A DNA stretch of 64,000 bases from Physcousia sp015060555 (GCA_015060555.1 SUYG01000014.1:129273-193272); one strand, 5' to 3'; shown: positions 34,263 to 43,071, numbered from the stretch's first letter. Notes: generated from the letters alone by a model not told the origin. Made by a program: numbers and translations.

Positions 34263-34526
34263 ATGTTAGAACATCTCGCAGATTTTACGGCATGGCCGAT
34301 ACTCACAGGTATCTTTGTCGGCTATTTTGCCAACCGCATCATGAGCGGCGAGGGCAAAGGATGCATCATCAACCTCGTCGTTGGCATCGTAGGCAGCTAT
34401 GTCGGCACCGCCATCAGCCACCTCTTGGAAATAGAGTTGTTTGGCAAAGGCTACATCACCAACTTCGTCTTCTGTGTTCTCGGTGCCATCACCGTCCTCT
34501 GGCTCTGGAAGAAACTGTTCCGATAG
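34263..34526 (+). CDS. GlsB/YeaQ/YmgE-family small membrane protein
   Basis: The 87 residues form three hydrophobic helices with glycine motifs typical of this family (ILTGIFVGYFANRIMSGEGK, IVGSYVGTAIS, NFVFCVLGAITVLWLWKKLF). Members are small inner-membrane proteins linked to stress responses, with unknown mechanism. The leader has AAATCGT repeats. The next gene follows 31 bases later. Confidence 0.88.
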   Translation: MLEHLADFTAWPILTGIFVGYFANRIMSGEGKGCIINLVVGIVGSYVGTAISHLLEIELFGKGYITNFVFCVLGAITVLWLWKKLFR

Positions 34527-34557
34527 AGGCGCCTCCACTTTACATGAACACGTCCCT

Positions 34558-35064
34558 ATGACTACGTTGTATCTGGTGCGCCACGGCGAGACGGTGGATA
34601 ATGTTGCGAAGATCATGCAGGGACAACGCCCCGGCAAGTTGAATGCTACAGGCGTGCAGCAGATAAGGGAACTGGCAGAGGCATTGCGTGATGTCCATTT
34701 CGATGTCGTGGTGTCCAGTGACCTGCAGCGGTCCTACGACTCAGCGATGATTTTGGCAGCAGGGCGGGCGATGAACGTCATCGCCACGCCCTTGCTGCGC
34801 GAGCGTGACTGGGGGGACTTCACAGGCCGCTACATCTTGGAACTGAAGGGCTTGCCGATGCCTGACAACGTGGAGAAAATGGACGACCTGCTGAAGCGCG
34901 CCCGTGCCTTCCTCGACTGGGTGGGGGAGAACTATGCCGGTCAGACCGTACTCGCCGTCGGACATGGCATCATCAACAAAGCCATCCAAGCTGTCCACTA
35001 TGGCCTGCTGATGCGTGAAGTCCCTAAGATGTCCAATGCCGAATACCGCATTCTGCGGTTGTAA
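34558..35064 (+). CDS. Histidine phosphatase-family protein
   Basis: A soluble phosphatase or phosphoglycerate-mutase-like enzyme of 168 residues. The catalytic RHG is in LYLVRHGETVDNV, the second active-site His in VLAVGHGIINKA, and the acidic residue in LLRERDWGDFTG. The ATG at 34558 is the start; the frame upstream overlaps the GlsB-like gene and lacks similarity. The substrate cannot be told from sequence. Confidence 0.9.
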   Translation: MTTLYLVRHGETVDNVAKIMQGQRPGKLNATGVQQIRELAEALRDVHFDVVVSSDLQRSYDSAMILAAGRAMNVIATPLLRERDWGDFTGRYILELKGLPMPDNVEKMDDLLKRARAFLDWVGENYAGQTVLAVGHGIINKAIQAVHYGLLMREVPKMSNAEYRILRL

Positions 35065-35096
35065 CGTTTAATCCTGCAGGGTAAATCAAAGAAAAA

Positions 35097-35181
35097 GTAG
35101 TCCGCCCGCATCTCTTTTTGCTTTTCATCTGCAATTATTCACTCATTCCTTTTTCATTTTTCACTTTAATGTGTACCTTTG
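35097..35181 (+). repeat. Promoter-region repeat, copy 1
   Basis: About 85 bases ending in the -7 box TACCTTTG (35174-35181) are nearly identical to 39237-39321. In the last 69 bases only one or two bases differ. Confidence 0.9.
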
Positions 35182-35201
35182 TGGCGAAAAACTGAAAAAC
35201 G

Positions 35202-35858
35202 ATGCTCTCTCTTGAATTTCTTCTCCGTATCGCTGCGGCAGCATTGCTGGGCGGACTGATAGGTATCGAACGTGGGTTCCGTGCCAAGGAGGCAGGGTTC
35301 CGCACGCATTTCCTGGTGGCGCTGGGCGCCGCTGTGTTCATGGTGCTGTCGGCACATGGCTTCGATGATGTGGTGTTCACAGAAAACATCCGCCTGGATG
35401 TGTCGCGCATTGCAGCCCAGGTGGTGTCCGGCATCGGCTTCATAGGAGCCGGCACAATCATCTTCCAGCGTCATGTAGTGCATGGCCTCACCACGGCGGC
35501 AGGCCTGTGGGTGACAGCAGCCATAGGTATGGCGGCAGGTGCTGGCTTGTATATGATTGCGGCCTTCACGACGGTACTGGTGCTGCTGGGCCTTGAGGTG
35601 CTGCACTCCCTGCTGCCCCATGTCAACACCCGTGTCATCACGGCCACCTTCACCGCCAAGGAACGTAGCCAGGTGGACAAGCTGCTGGAGCAGCTGAAAG
35701 CCGACGGCGTTATCATCTCCGGCTTCGCATCCTCCACAGACACAGCCGGCCGCCTCGTGGTGAAGCTCGACATGAAAGTCGCCTCCAGCAAGTACAGCGA
35801 CAACCTCCTCCATCTCCTCCTGGAGCTTGATGGAGTGGAGATTGAGAGTATAGAATAA
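35202..35858 (+). CDS. MgtC/SapB-family membrane protein
   Basis: The 218 residues start MLSLEFLLRIAAAALLGGLI. The N-terminal 140 have five hydrophobic helices with the family motifs GLIGIERGFRAKEAGFRTHF and GIGFIGAGTI. The C-terminal part is a small ACT-like domain (VITATFTAKERSQVDKLLEQ). The family is linked to magnesium limitation and virulence. Its promoter is duplicated in front of the gene at 39349. Confidence 0.92.
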   Translation: MLSLEFLLRIAAAALLGGLIGIERGFRAKEAGFRTHFLVALGAAVFMVLSAHGFDDVVFTENIRLDVSRIAAQVVSGIGFIGAGTIIFQRHVVHGLTTAAGLWVTAAIGMAAGAGLYMIAAFTTVLVLLGLEVLHSLLPHVNTRVITATFTAKERSQVDKLLEQLKADGVIISGFASSTDTAGRLVVKLDMKVASSKYSDNLLHLLLELDGVEIESIE

Positions 35859-35924
35859 GAAAGTATGCCATCAACGGCGAATGGCAGGAACGCTGCGAAG
35901 GAATGAAAAATAGAATCATTAACA

Positions 35925-37031
35925 ATGGCACGTGATATATTCATCAGTTATAGTCGCAAGGACCTTGAGAAGGTCAAGGCGATCAAAGCAGAGATAGAGA
36001 AGACCACAGGCGCAGAGTGCTGGATGGACTTGGAGGGCGGTATCGTCTCCGGCGAGGATTATGTCAACCGTATCGTTGAGGGCATCGAGAACTGTCGCAT
36101 CTTCTTGTTCATGCTCTCAAGCTCTTCACAGGAATCCAAGAACGCTATCGGAGAATTGGACGGAGCGTTGAAGCAGCAGGGTATTAAGGGAATCCATGTG
36201 GTCATCGTGAATATTGATGACTGCGACCTTAACATGCGCTTCACTATCAAATATTCCACATTGGACATCATAGCATGGCAGAAGCCGCCTCAGCGGGAGA
36301 AACTGCTCCGTGATCTCAAAGCCTGGACCTCGACGGGCACCATGCAGCTTGATGACGTCCAAAAAGCCCTGATGTACCTGGAGGGTCGTGGTGTGCAGAA
36401 GTCCGTGCGGAAAGCCTATGAACTATTGAGAAAAACGGCTGATCAAGGTAATACACGTGCTCAGTATCTCTTAGGCAAGATGCTGCTGGAGCATCAAGTC
36501 TATTTCGAGGCGCAGAAGGAGGCTCCCAGCACGCTCGAGAATGCCCGATGGTGCTCCCTGCATGGCATACATCTTGAGCCGGAAAAGAACTACGAGCAAG
36601 CGAGAAAATATCTGGAAAAGGCTGCAGCAAAGCAGTATAAAGGCGCCACAGAAGCTGACAGACGCTACAAGGACGCCCTGCGTCTGAAGGACGATACGAT
36701 GCGCTCTACACGCGAACAGTTGAAACGTAACGAAACCAAAAGGCAGATAGCCACTGTTTTAAAGAACTTCGGCGTAGAAGTGGCAGAAGTCCAAATCTAT
36801 CTCCCTCCTGCAGATATCTCACTCGATGCCAGCTCATCTCTCGCAGTGTACTCTGGTATTAATCCCGCCATTTTGACAACCCCTCCAACCTTCGATGTCA
36901 TTTTGAAGGACGGCTTTCCCATGCGTAGAATCGAGCTCCTCCTCGATGACATCGCCCTTTCCCTCAAAATCCGCAAATCCCAAATCCACATCCTCTCCTC
37001 AGAGAAGTTCAGGATAGAGATGGGGTGGTAG
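35925..37031 (+). CDS. TIR-domain protein with Sel1-like repeats
   Basis: Residues 1-130 form a TIR domain: RDIFISYSRKDLEKVKAI, ECWMDLEGGIVSGEDY and CRIFLFMLSSSSQESKNAI. Glu77 in I-G-E-L-D is at the position of the catalytic Glu of TIR NADases. Residues 140-245 have Sel1-type repeats (ALMYLEGRGVQKSVRKAYEL, ARKYLEKAAAKQYKGAT). The rest (about 250-368) is unrecognised. Bacterial TIR proteins often degrade NAD+ in anti-phage defence or act as signalling scaffolds. The gene ends one base before the AAA+ gene, which is on the other strand. Confidence 0.85.
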   Translation: MARDIFISYSRKDLEKVKAIKAEIEKTTGAECWMDLEGGIVSGEDYVNRIVEGIENCRIFLFMLSSSSQESKNAIGELDGALKQQGIKGIHVVIVNIDDCDLNMRFTIKYSTLDIIAWQKPPQREKLLRDLKAWTSTGTMQLDDVQKALMYLEGRGVQKSVRKAYELLRKTADQGNTRAQYLLGKMLLEHQVYFEAQKEAPSTLENARWCSLHGIHLEPEKNYEQARKYLEKAAAKQYKGATEADRRYKDALRLKDDTMRSTREQLKRNETKRQIATVLKNFGVEVAEVQIYLPPADISLDASSSLAVYSGINPAILTTPPTFDVILKDGFPMRRIELLLDDIALSLKIRKSQIHILSSEKFRIEMGW

Positions 37032-37032
37032 A

Positions 37033-39027
37033 TTATGCTGACAGGGATGCGGTTGCCAAGAATCCGATGGTACGGGTGGGCGTTGGCTTTGTAGAGGGTA
37101 GGGGATGGATGTCTTCGGCGGTGATGCACAGCAATTGGTCGTCTGGCACGACCTGCTCGATGCAACGCTGTGCATGGTTGAGGTAGGTGAAGTTCAGGAG
37201 ATTGGTGACATACCGCCCATTACCCCATTCCTTGTCTTTCACGTCATAGTCTGCACGCATGGCGTCACATAGCTTGCGCCAGGCATCGTCGGTGAAGGTG
37301 AAACCGTCGTTGCTGGCTCTCTGTTGGGCTATCGTCTGCAGTTCTTCGAGGCTGAAGCTCTTGAAAATAAAGCGATTTGGGAAGCGGCTTCGGAGGCCCT
37401 GGTTCAGGGAAAGGAGGTTGTCCATTTCTTCTTCGTAGCCCGCCAGGATGACTGCTATGTCGCGATATTCTTCATCCCCCAACAGATTGAGCATCAAAGG
37501 CAGAATCTTTTTCAAGGGGTCGTGCGGATGTTTGGCCGCCAACTGATAGGCCTCATCTATGAACAGTACGCCGCCGCGAGCCAACTTCAGGATCTCGTGA
37601 ACGTTGATCTCTTCGCAACCGAAGTTCTGACCCGTGAACGATTGTGGACCGCACACCACCAGATGACCCGAAGAGAGTGCCCCTGCCTCGCGTAAGCAAC
37701 TGCCCATAAGCCGTGCCGCCGTGGTCTTGCCAGTCCCCACAGGCCCCACGAACAAGGAGTGGAGGCTCACCTGTATCACGGGCTTCCCCGGACGGATAGC
37801 GCTCACACGTTTTTGGAATGCCGTCAGCGCAGACAGTCGGCTGATGAATTCTCGCAAACCGCTCATCCCAATCATCTTATTGAACATACGCTCGGGATGC
37901 TTATATGGATTCCGCACCTCTACGCGCAGGTCGTCAGGCACTGAAATATCCAGACAATAAACGGCCTCGTCATTGTCATCATCCTTGTCAATATCCTCGG
38001 CCTCACGCTCCTCCTTCTCATTCTCATCGTCTTCACGCTCTTCAGCGCTGTCATCGGCATGATTTTCATCCTCATCTTCGTCATCGAATAAAAGCTTTTG
38101 CAGGTGCTCTTCAAAGTCATCGTGTCTTATGTCTGAAAGCTCGTTCCAGAAAGGATCCACAGCAGCATCATCCTGTATGTCTTTCTTTTCATCATCTACG
38201 GGTTCACGTATAGCGTTGCACCATCGCATGAAGGCATCATCCTCGAAGACTGTTAAACCGGCGTATTTCCTTGCCTCTTTTTCCTCCGCCAGCTGTTGCT
38301 TCGTGGGACGTTGCACGCTGTTTGCGGCTCGGCCCCGCTTCCACTTGTTGGCCATCCCTGTCAGTTCGCTGTCCTTCAACAGTCCGTTGACAGCGCGGTC
38401 ATACAGCCACTGCACCTCATCGGATGAGTGCAGGTATTGGCACAATGCTGTAAAGACGGCATCCATCTTGCCGTCATGCGGGATGACAGCTGGGAGGTTC
38501 ACTCCCCAATCGTCTGCATGCTGGCGCACGACAACATGCACATTGAAGTATTCCCATTCCCGCCTGACGTCATCAGCGTTCTCCATATCGCTGTTAGTCA
38601 GCAACACCGTGTGCACCTCCGGCTTCGGCACCTTGGTATGCTGGAAGAACTGCTTGATGGCATCAGCGATGTTCATCAGGTAATAGACAGGGCTCTTGCG
38701 ATCCTTACCATCCCCTAAGCAGTAGAACGGGAAGATGCCATAGTTCACTTCTTCATCCACCCATTCCGGGTGCCCTTGCGGTACATTGTCAAGGCCCCAC
38801 ACTACAATCTGCGAGCATCGCTCGTCAGCGAACAGGAATACGGGCATCGCCTCGAAATCAACAAATTGAGGATGACGGGGCACACCTGTCAGATGGTTGC
38901 AGTAGGTTCCCCTCATGGCGATGGCCTGTAGGAGGATGCTCGCGTAGTTCTCGCCAGTCATCTCCGTAAACAACTGATGTAAGTAATGTATCAATTCGGC
39001 TATAGAAATACAATCCGCTGACAACAA
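37033..39027 (-). CDS. CbxX/CfxQ-type AAA+ ATPase with long N-terminal region
   Basis: Residues about 390-640 form an AAA+ module: Walker A GPVGTGKTT (about 427-435), Walker B GGVLFIDEA, and sensor/arginine region RSRFPNRFIF. Residues 1-220 are an unrecognised domain, followed by a linker with a strongly acidic stretch (DDEDEDE, EREDDENEKEEREAEDIDKD). The start is unclear: TTG at 39027 opens the frame; an ATG at 38961 is the alternative. Such ATPases remodel partner proteins. It is convergent to the TIR gene with a single base between stops. Confidence 0.85.
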   Translation of the reverse strand: MLSADCISIAELIHYLHQLFTEMTGENYASILLQAIAMRGTYCNHLTGVPRHPQFVDFEAMPVFLFADERCSQIVVWGLDNVPQGHPEWVDEEVNYGIFPFYCLGDGKDRKSPVYYLMNIADAIKQFFQHTKVPKPEVHTVLLTNSDMENADDVRREWEYFNVHVVVRQHADDWGVNLPAVIPHDGKMDAVFTALCQYLHSSDEVQWLYDRAVNGLLKDSELTGMANKWKRGRAANSVQRPTKQQLAEEKEARKYAGLTVFEDDAFMRWCNAIREPVDDEKKDIQDDAAVDPFWNELSDIRHDDFEEHLQKLLFDDEDEDENHADDSAEEREDDENEKEEREAEDIDKDDDNDEAVYCLDISVPDDLRVEVRNPYKHPERMFNKMIGMSGLREFISRLSALTAFQKRVSAIRPGKPVIQVSLHSLFVGPVGTGKTTAARLMGSCLREAGALSSGHLVVCGPQSFTGQNFGCEEINVHEILKLARGGVLFIDEAYQLAAKHPHDPLKKILPLMLNLLGDEEYRDIAVILAGYEEEMDNLLSLNQGLRSRFPNRFIFKSFSLEELQTIAQQRASNDGFTFTDDAWRKLCDAMRADYDVKDKEWGNGRYVTNLLNFTYLNHAQRCIEQVVPDDQLLCITAEDIHPLPSTKPTPTRTIGFLATASLSA

Positions 39028-39236
39028 TGTCGCCAGACGTGGTTAAACATACTGAATCTTAACGTGAATGCTCTTAATGTTGCATCAATGAATCGAAGTC
39101 AATTTAAATAGTTGAATTTGAATTGAATAAAAACGATTAGAATAATGAAATTAAGATAATTGTGTATGTTTTTTTGCATTTCAGCCTGCAAATAAAGATA
39201 GAATAGTTGAATCCCGCAAGAAAAAAGGACGAAAAT
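39028..39236. other. AT-rich spacer between divergent genes
   Basis: About 210 bases upstream of both the AAA+ gene (minus) and the PARP-like gene (plus). The sequence is very AT-rich and no coding frame or clear hairpin is seen. A minus-strand TAnnTTTG could not be placed with confidence. Confidence 0.6.
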
Positions 39237-39321
39237 GTAGCCCCCACACATCTTTTTTTGCTTTTCATCTGCAATTATTCACTCATTCCTTTTTCATTTT
39301 TCACATTAATGTGTACCTTTG
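39237..39321 (+). repeat. Promoter-region repeat, copy 2
   Basis: This is the near-identical partner of 35097-35181, ending in the -7 box TACCTTTG (39314-39321) 28 bases before the ATG of the PARP-like gene. Confidence 0.9.
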
Positions 39322-39348
39322 ATGCAAAAAACAAAAAAAGTATAACAG

Positions 39349-40605
39349 ATGAGCTGGACTTTAGTGATATGGATTGTCATCTTGTTGGCTGCATATGCCT
39401 TCAGGGATTTCCTAATACAGGCGGCGGTGTTCATAGGCATGTTTATGGCTGGTGGCGCTCTTCTCTTCTGGCTCTTCGGCGGAGATGCCGAAACGGGTGC
39501 CACGATAGGCTTTTGGATTGCTTTGTTCGTGGGGGGACGCGTGGTGCTGGAGTCTTTGGGCGCAGAGTGGTCCACGACGTTTGAATATGCCTATTATCTC
39601 TTCTCGTTTCCCATCTGGTTCCTGAACCGCTTGCAGCATATCCTGACTGAGCCCTGGCGCTACATCTTCAAGTCCAATTGGCTGAGTGAAGATAGTCGCG
39701 AGGTGGTTCGTCCGCTGCTCTTCGGTGTGCAGATTGTACTCTACGTCGTTACGACACCGTTGCGCCTTGTAAACGCGGTGATATATAACGTCTTTGTCTA
39801 TGGCATCACAGAACTTTACGACCTGCTCTTTGAGGTGCTGCAACCCAGTCAGTGGAAAGAGGGTAGGGGCAACTGGTGGAAGTGGCTGTACATGTTCCCG
39901 TGGCGCCTGCTGCGCTATCCCATCTTTGATGGCGCTTTGGTCTTGGTAGAGGGGATGATATGGACGGTCATCGACATCTTTATTCCTGCTGTGACACTCT
40001 ATCATGGCACAGATCTCACTGCAGGTCAGGCGATAGCGCGGAAATTAGGTACGCGATGGACTGATGGCACATTCATGTCCAGCCGTGGCGGCTGGGGCGG
40101 TTATGGCGTATATTTCGGCTCCAGACGTGCTACGGCCAAGGGATATGCCCACGACTCCTACCGTCTGAGCGATGATAATCCAGTGATGATTGTATGCCGC
40201 GTATCGTTGGGCACGATACTGAACTATTCTCTGGCGCCAGACTATGTCTATCGCAATACGGGACAGTTCGGAAATACTGCGGAGTTGAACAAATATGCAG
40301 GCAAGCACGGCTATACCACTGGCGAGTGGTGGAACGCACGTGCGGGCTACTGGGAATTCTGTCTGTTCGATTGGCAGAACCGCTACAACCACCCCTGGCG
40401 CATCCGGCCCATCTATGTGTTCAATTTCCGCACCGGTCGCGCCCAGCATATCGAGAGCGGCCTTCGCCACTGGCTGTTCTCGAAGGTCGTATATGACGAA
40501 ATCTTCAAGAACGGATGGTTCGCCGCCCTCCTGATCTTTGCTGTAATGGTGGTCATCTGGTTCATCTTCTACGGATACGAATACCTGTGGCATTACTTCC
40601 TTTAG
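39349..40605 (+). CDS. Membrane-anchored PARP-like ADP-ribosyltransferase
   Basis: Two hydrophobic segments lie near the N-terminus (residues about 2-45), more follow at about 115-140 and 185-215, and one is at the C-terminus (about 388-412). In between is a domain like the catalytic part of PARPs: LYHGTDLTAG (His219), GGYGVYFGSRRATAKGYA (Tyr255) and YWEFCLFDWQNRY (Glu336), an H-Y-E triad in the right order and with the right surrounding motifs. It would transfer ADP-ribose from NAD+ to an unknown target. It shares its promoter sequence with the MgtC gene and stands by a TIR gene. Confidence 0.72.
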   Translation: MSWTLVIWIVILLAAYAFRDFLIQAAVFIGMFMAGGALLFWLFGGDAETGATIGFWIALFVGGRVVLESLGAEWSTTFEYAYYLFSFPIWFLNRLQHILTEPWRYIFKSNWLSEDSREVVRPLLFGVQIVLYVVTTPLRLVNAVIYNVFVYGITELYDLLFEVLQPSQWKEGRGNWWKWLYMFPWRLLRYPIFDGALVLVEGMIWTVIDIFIPAVTLYHGTDLTAGQAIARKLGTRWTDGTFMSSRGGWGGYGVYFGSRRATAKGYAHDSYRLSDDNPVMIVCRVSLGTILNYSLAPDYVYRNTGQFGNTAELNKYAGKHGYTTGEWWNARAGYWEFCLFDWQNRYNHPWRIRPIYVFNFRTGRAQHIESGLRHWLFSKVVYDEIFKNGWFAALLIFAVMVVIWFIFYGYEYLWHYFL

Positions 40606-40626
40606 TAGATTTAAAATAGAAAAGGT

Positions 40627-40977
40627 ATGAAAAGAATAGATTACACACTCGTTATTGCCTTATTGCTAACATGCTTTTGTGTGTCCTGCAATACACCTCT
40701 GCAGCATGTAGATTGGTCACCCGAAGCCTATCAGCGGGACAAAGAATTTTTTACCGACGTGAAGAATGAGACCGCGCGCAATCAGCAAGAAAACAGGATG
40801 AATGTAGATCCTGAGTGCACGCTTTGCCACGGCTGGGGACGCGTCGTGAAGAATGTCCCGGTAGAAACAGCCACCCCTGACAAGGTGGTGAAGTGCAAGG
40901 AGTGTAAACAGAAATTCAAGCAATCCCTGGGCCACACCCATGTCCCCTGTCCCCTCTGTCAGCGCCATTCACCCTGA
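40627..40977 (+). CDS. Small lipoprotein with DnaJ-like zinc-finger cysteines
   Basis: The 116 residues start with a lipoprotein signal (ALLLTCFCVSC). The C-terminal half carries three Cys-x2-Cys pairs: CTLCHGWGRV, CKECKQKF and CPLCQRH. The first resembles the C-x-x-C-x-G-x-G unit of DnaJ. It probably binds zinc on the periplasmic side of a membrane. It begins 21 bases after the PARP-like gene and is likely co-transcribed. Confidence 0.72.
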   Translation: MKRIDYTLVIALLLTCFCVSCNTPLQHVDWSPEAYQRDKEFFTDVKNETARNQQENRMNVDPECTLCHGWGRVVKNVPVETATPDKVVKCKECKQKFKQSLGHTHVPCPLCQRHSP

Positions 40978-40993
40978 ATGGCACTTGGCCTCC

Positions 40994-41161
40994 TTACTCC
41001 CTCAGCAGCCACATCTGGAAGAAGAGGGCATAGACTTGGTAGATGCCGAGGTGGGTGGTCACGAAATCCTTTTCCACCAGGCCTTTGATGGCTGACCGGA
41101 AGCATGAAGATACCATTATCTGCGAACTGGCGCTTGGCGATGGCTCATCAAAGGACTTAGA
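40994..41161 (-). pseudogene. 3' remnant of an AAA-ATPase gene
   Basis: Read on the minus strand, this fragment gives FRSAIKGLVEKDFVTTHLGI, then YQVYALFFQMWLLRE and a stop. This is like the C-terminal winged-helix end of Prevotella AAA ATPases. An in-frame stop lies just upstream of the fragment, and no ATPase core is present. The last 40 bases recur at 62725-62763. Confidence 0.7.
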
Positions 41162-41340
41162 TCAATCATACCCCAGCCCCTGAAAGCTGGAACTCCATAG
41201 GTGCGCTCTTAGATGAAATGATGTAGTACGAGACATAATGATATGTTTATGCCTTCATCTCCAAGATGACTCGCAATGCTGTGCGGGGAGATGGAATATG
41301 CGAATGAGTATGTAGAACGCTGATAGTTTGGAGTGAGGTA

Positions 41341-42633
41341 TTAGCGCAGCGCCCTGCGTAGTATGTTGATGGTGGTGGTGTCGGAGAGGAAGACGGAGTA
41401 GAGGCCTTGCTCTTCCTGAGCAGGGTCACCGCAGTAGTCGTGGAAGGGCTGCCAGCGGATGGACGTGGGGCGGGCCAGTCCGCTCCAAGCCCAGAAATTA
41501 AGACCGCATAGGGTAGGGAGGGAATCGGACAGCGCAAACATGTGGCGATAGTAGGCATCGCGGGCGTGGGTGGTGGCGGCGAGATCGAAGCGGTGAGCGT
41601 CACGTGCATAGCCGAACTCCTCGATGACCAGGGGCTTGCCAAGGCGTTCGGCGATGTCAAGATGTTGTCGGATATACTCATCGGTCAGCGTCAGCACACG
41701 CTGCATCAGGGCGGTGTCGGTGCCTGCTGTATCCTGCCGCACTTCTTCATGCGTCACCCATCCCCAGTTCATCGGCCAGATGTGTATGGTGAGATAGTCG
41801 ATGTCAGGGTTGGCATGTATCTCTTCAAAGCACTCGATGCTGTTCTCGCAGCCCACAAGTCCCTCGGAACCCACCGATACCAGATGCCGGTTGTCGATAG
41901 CCTTGATGATGGCTGCCGCCTGTGCTATCCACGCCTTGTAGCCCTCCATTGTGGCACTGTCACTGCTGAAGGGACGTGGCTCATTAGCGATTTGCCACGC
42001 CATGATGGTGGGGTCATCGGCATAGCGCCGTTGGTTGTAGCTGTTGGTGCGACTCACTACCGCGCGCACGTGATTGAAGAAGAGCTGTTGTGCCCGTGTG
42101 TTCGTGGCGAAGCGTGCTGCATAGCTGCAATACTCGTTGTAACCGTCGCGTGTAGGATCAAGGGCCGGACCCTCACCGGCCCACTCCAGATACTGCGCAA
42201 AACCGCCGCTCCATTCCCAGGCGTTGTTGAGATACAGCACCGCCTTCATCTTGCGCTCCGACATCTCCTGCAGCAGCCAGTCGAGACCCGCGAACAACGT
42301 GTCGTTATAGACACCCGGTGCCGTCTGCAGCGTAGGCCACACCAGACTTGGCTTTGGCGTGGCCCCTTCTGCACCCACGAGGATGCGCAGGTTGTCGAGC
42401 CCCAGCGCATGCAGCGAGTCCAACTCTGCGCTCAGCCGCTCCCTGTTGCCGCCCTGTCCCTCTGAGCCCAGGATAGCACCGTACCAGAAGTTAGTGCCCA
42501 CGTAGCGGTAGGGCTCCCCATTGCAGTAGAACTGCCCGTCACGTGCGGTGACGAAGTCCTCGCCGTTCTCAGTAGCATTGCAGGCCGCCATCAGCAAACA
42601 CATGCCGATGAGTATCATACTCCCAGTCTTCAT
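41341..42633 (-). CDS. GH5 beta-mannanase-like lipoprotein
   Basis: A glycoside hydrolase probably acting on mannan-type polysaccharides at the cell surface. The ATG at 42633 gives MKTGSMILIGMCLLMAAC, a lipoprotein signal; another ATG lies at 42642. Of 430 residues, about 25-420 form the GH5 barrel: GTNFWYGAIL, then the acid/base Glu in WQIANEPRPF and the nucleophile Glu in LVIEEFGYARD. Features such as AWEWSGGFAQYLEWAG are typical of subfamily 7. It has no neighbouring polysaccharide-use genes. Confidence 0.88.
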   Translation of the reverse strand: MKTGSMILIGMCLLMAACNATENGEDFVTARDGQFYCNGEPYRYVGTNFWYGAILGSEGQGGNRERLSAELDSLHALGLDNLRILVGAEGATPKPSLVWPTLQTAPGVYNDTLFAGLDWLLQEMSERKMKAVLYLNNAWEWSGGFAQYLEWAGEGPALDPTRDGYNEYCSYAARFATNTRAQQLFFNHVRAVVSRTNSYNQRRYADDPTIMAWQIANEPRPFSSDSATMEGYKAWIAQAAAIIKAIDNRHLVSVGSEGLVGCENSIECFEEIHANPDIDYLTIHIWPMNWGWVTHEEVRQDTAGTDTALMQRVLTLTDEYIRQHLDIAERLGKPLVIEEFGYARDAHRFDLAATTHARDAYYRHMFALSDSLPTLCGLNFWAWSGLARPTSIRWQPFHDYCGDPAQEEQGLYSVFLSDTTTINILRRALR

Positions 42634-42679
42634 GATATGCATTACTTTCTTGTTAATCTTTGCTCTCGCATTTCGGCGG

Positions 42680-42687
42680 CAAAGATA
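42680..42687 (-). promoter_or_regulatory. -7 box for the GH5 gene
   Basis: On the minus strand this reads TATCTTTG, fitting TAnnTTTG, about 45 bases before the start codon. The -33 box is not clear. Confidence 0.5.
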
Positions 42688-42692
42688 GTTGC

Positions 42693-42772
42693 AAAATCAC
42701 ATTCCCGGACCTGTTTCAGTCCATAAAATCACATTTCCGGATAGATTTCTGTGAAAAAATCACATTTTCGGG
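42693..42772 (+). repeat. Three direct repeats of AAAATCACATTYCCGG
   Basis: Copies at 42693-42709, 42725-42741 and 42756-42772 are spaced 32 and 31 bases, about three helical turns. They lie just upstream of the GH5 promoter on its strand. Confidence 0.85.
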
Positions 42773-43071
42773 CATGATATGTGTGGATTCGTGGTTCATG
42801 GTTCAAGGTTCAAGGAGTTTAAGAGTAACTTTTATTTTTCACCTTTAACTTCGTTGACTTTTGTCACGACTCGGCAATTCAAGCAAGCTTGATTGCTCTC
42901 AGTGCTCCAAAAGTTCACTCTTTCACTTTTCATTCCTCACTCGTCATTCCTCACTCGTCATTCGTCCTTATTGAGTGTTTCTCTCACACTTATTATTCCT
43001 TGTTTTTGCCATTTTTCACCTTTGCGGCTAAAAAATGCCAAAATTTTTTGGCCGTTTCCAGAATCTTTTCA
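42773..43071. other. Gene-free region with TCATTCGTCA and TTTTCACT words
   Basis: No gene is seen. The stretch has repeated GTTCAAGGTT words (42795-42815), TTTTTCACCTTT and TTTCACTTTTCATTCCTCAC (about 42833-42960), and TCACTCGTCATTC words like those inside the gene at 28168. Confidence 0.7.

Noticed and set aside
35925..40977. CBASS or Thoeris defence operon
   Set aside because: There is no nucleotide cyclase or SAVED/Cap partner, and no ThsA-like protein; TIR, AAA+ and ART genes are also not in one operon.
40978..41340. Coding gene between the zinc-finger lipoprotein and the GH5 gene
   Set aside because: Only a fragment of an ATPase 3' end is found; the rest has stops in all frames.
42693..42772. 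Possible short CRISPR array
   Set aside because: Only three 17-base units with 14-15 base gaps and no cas genes; too short for CRISPR.
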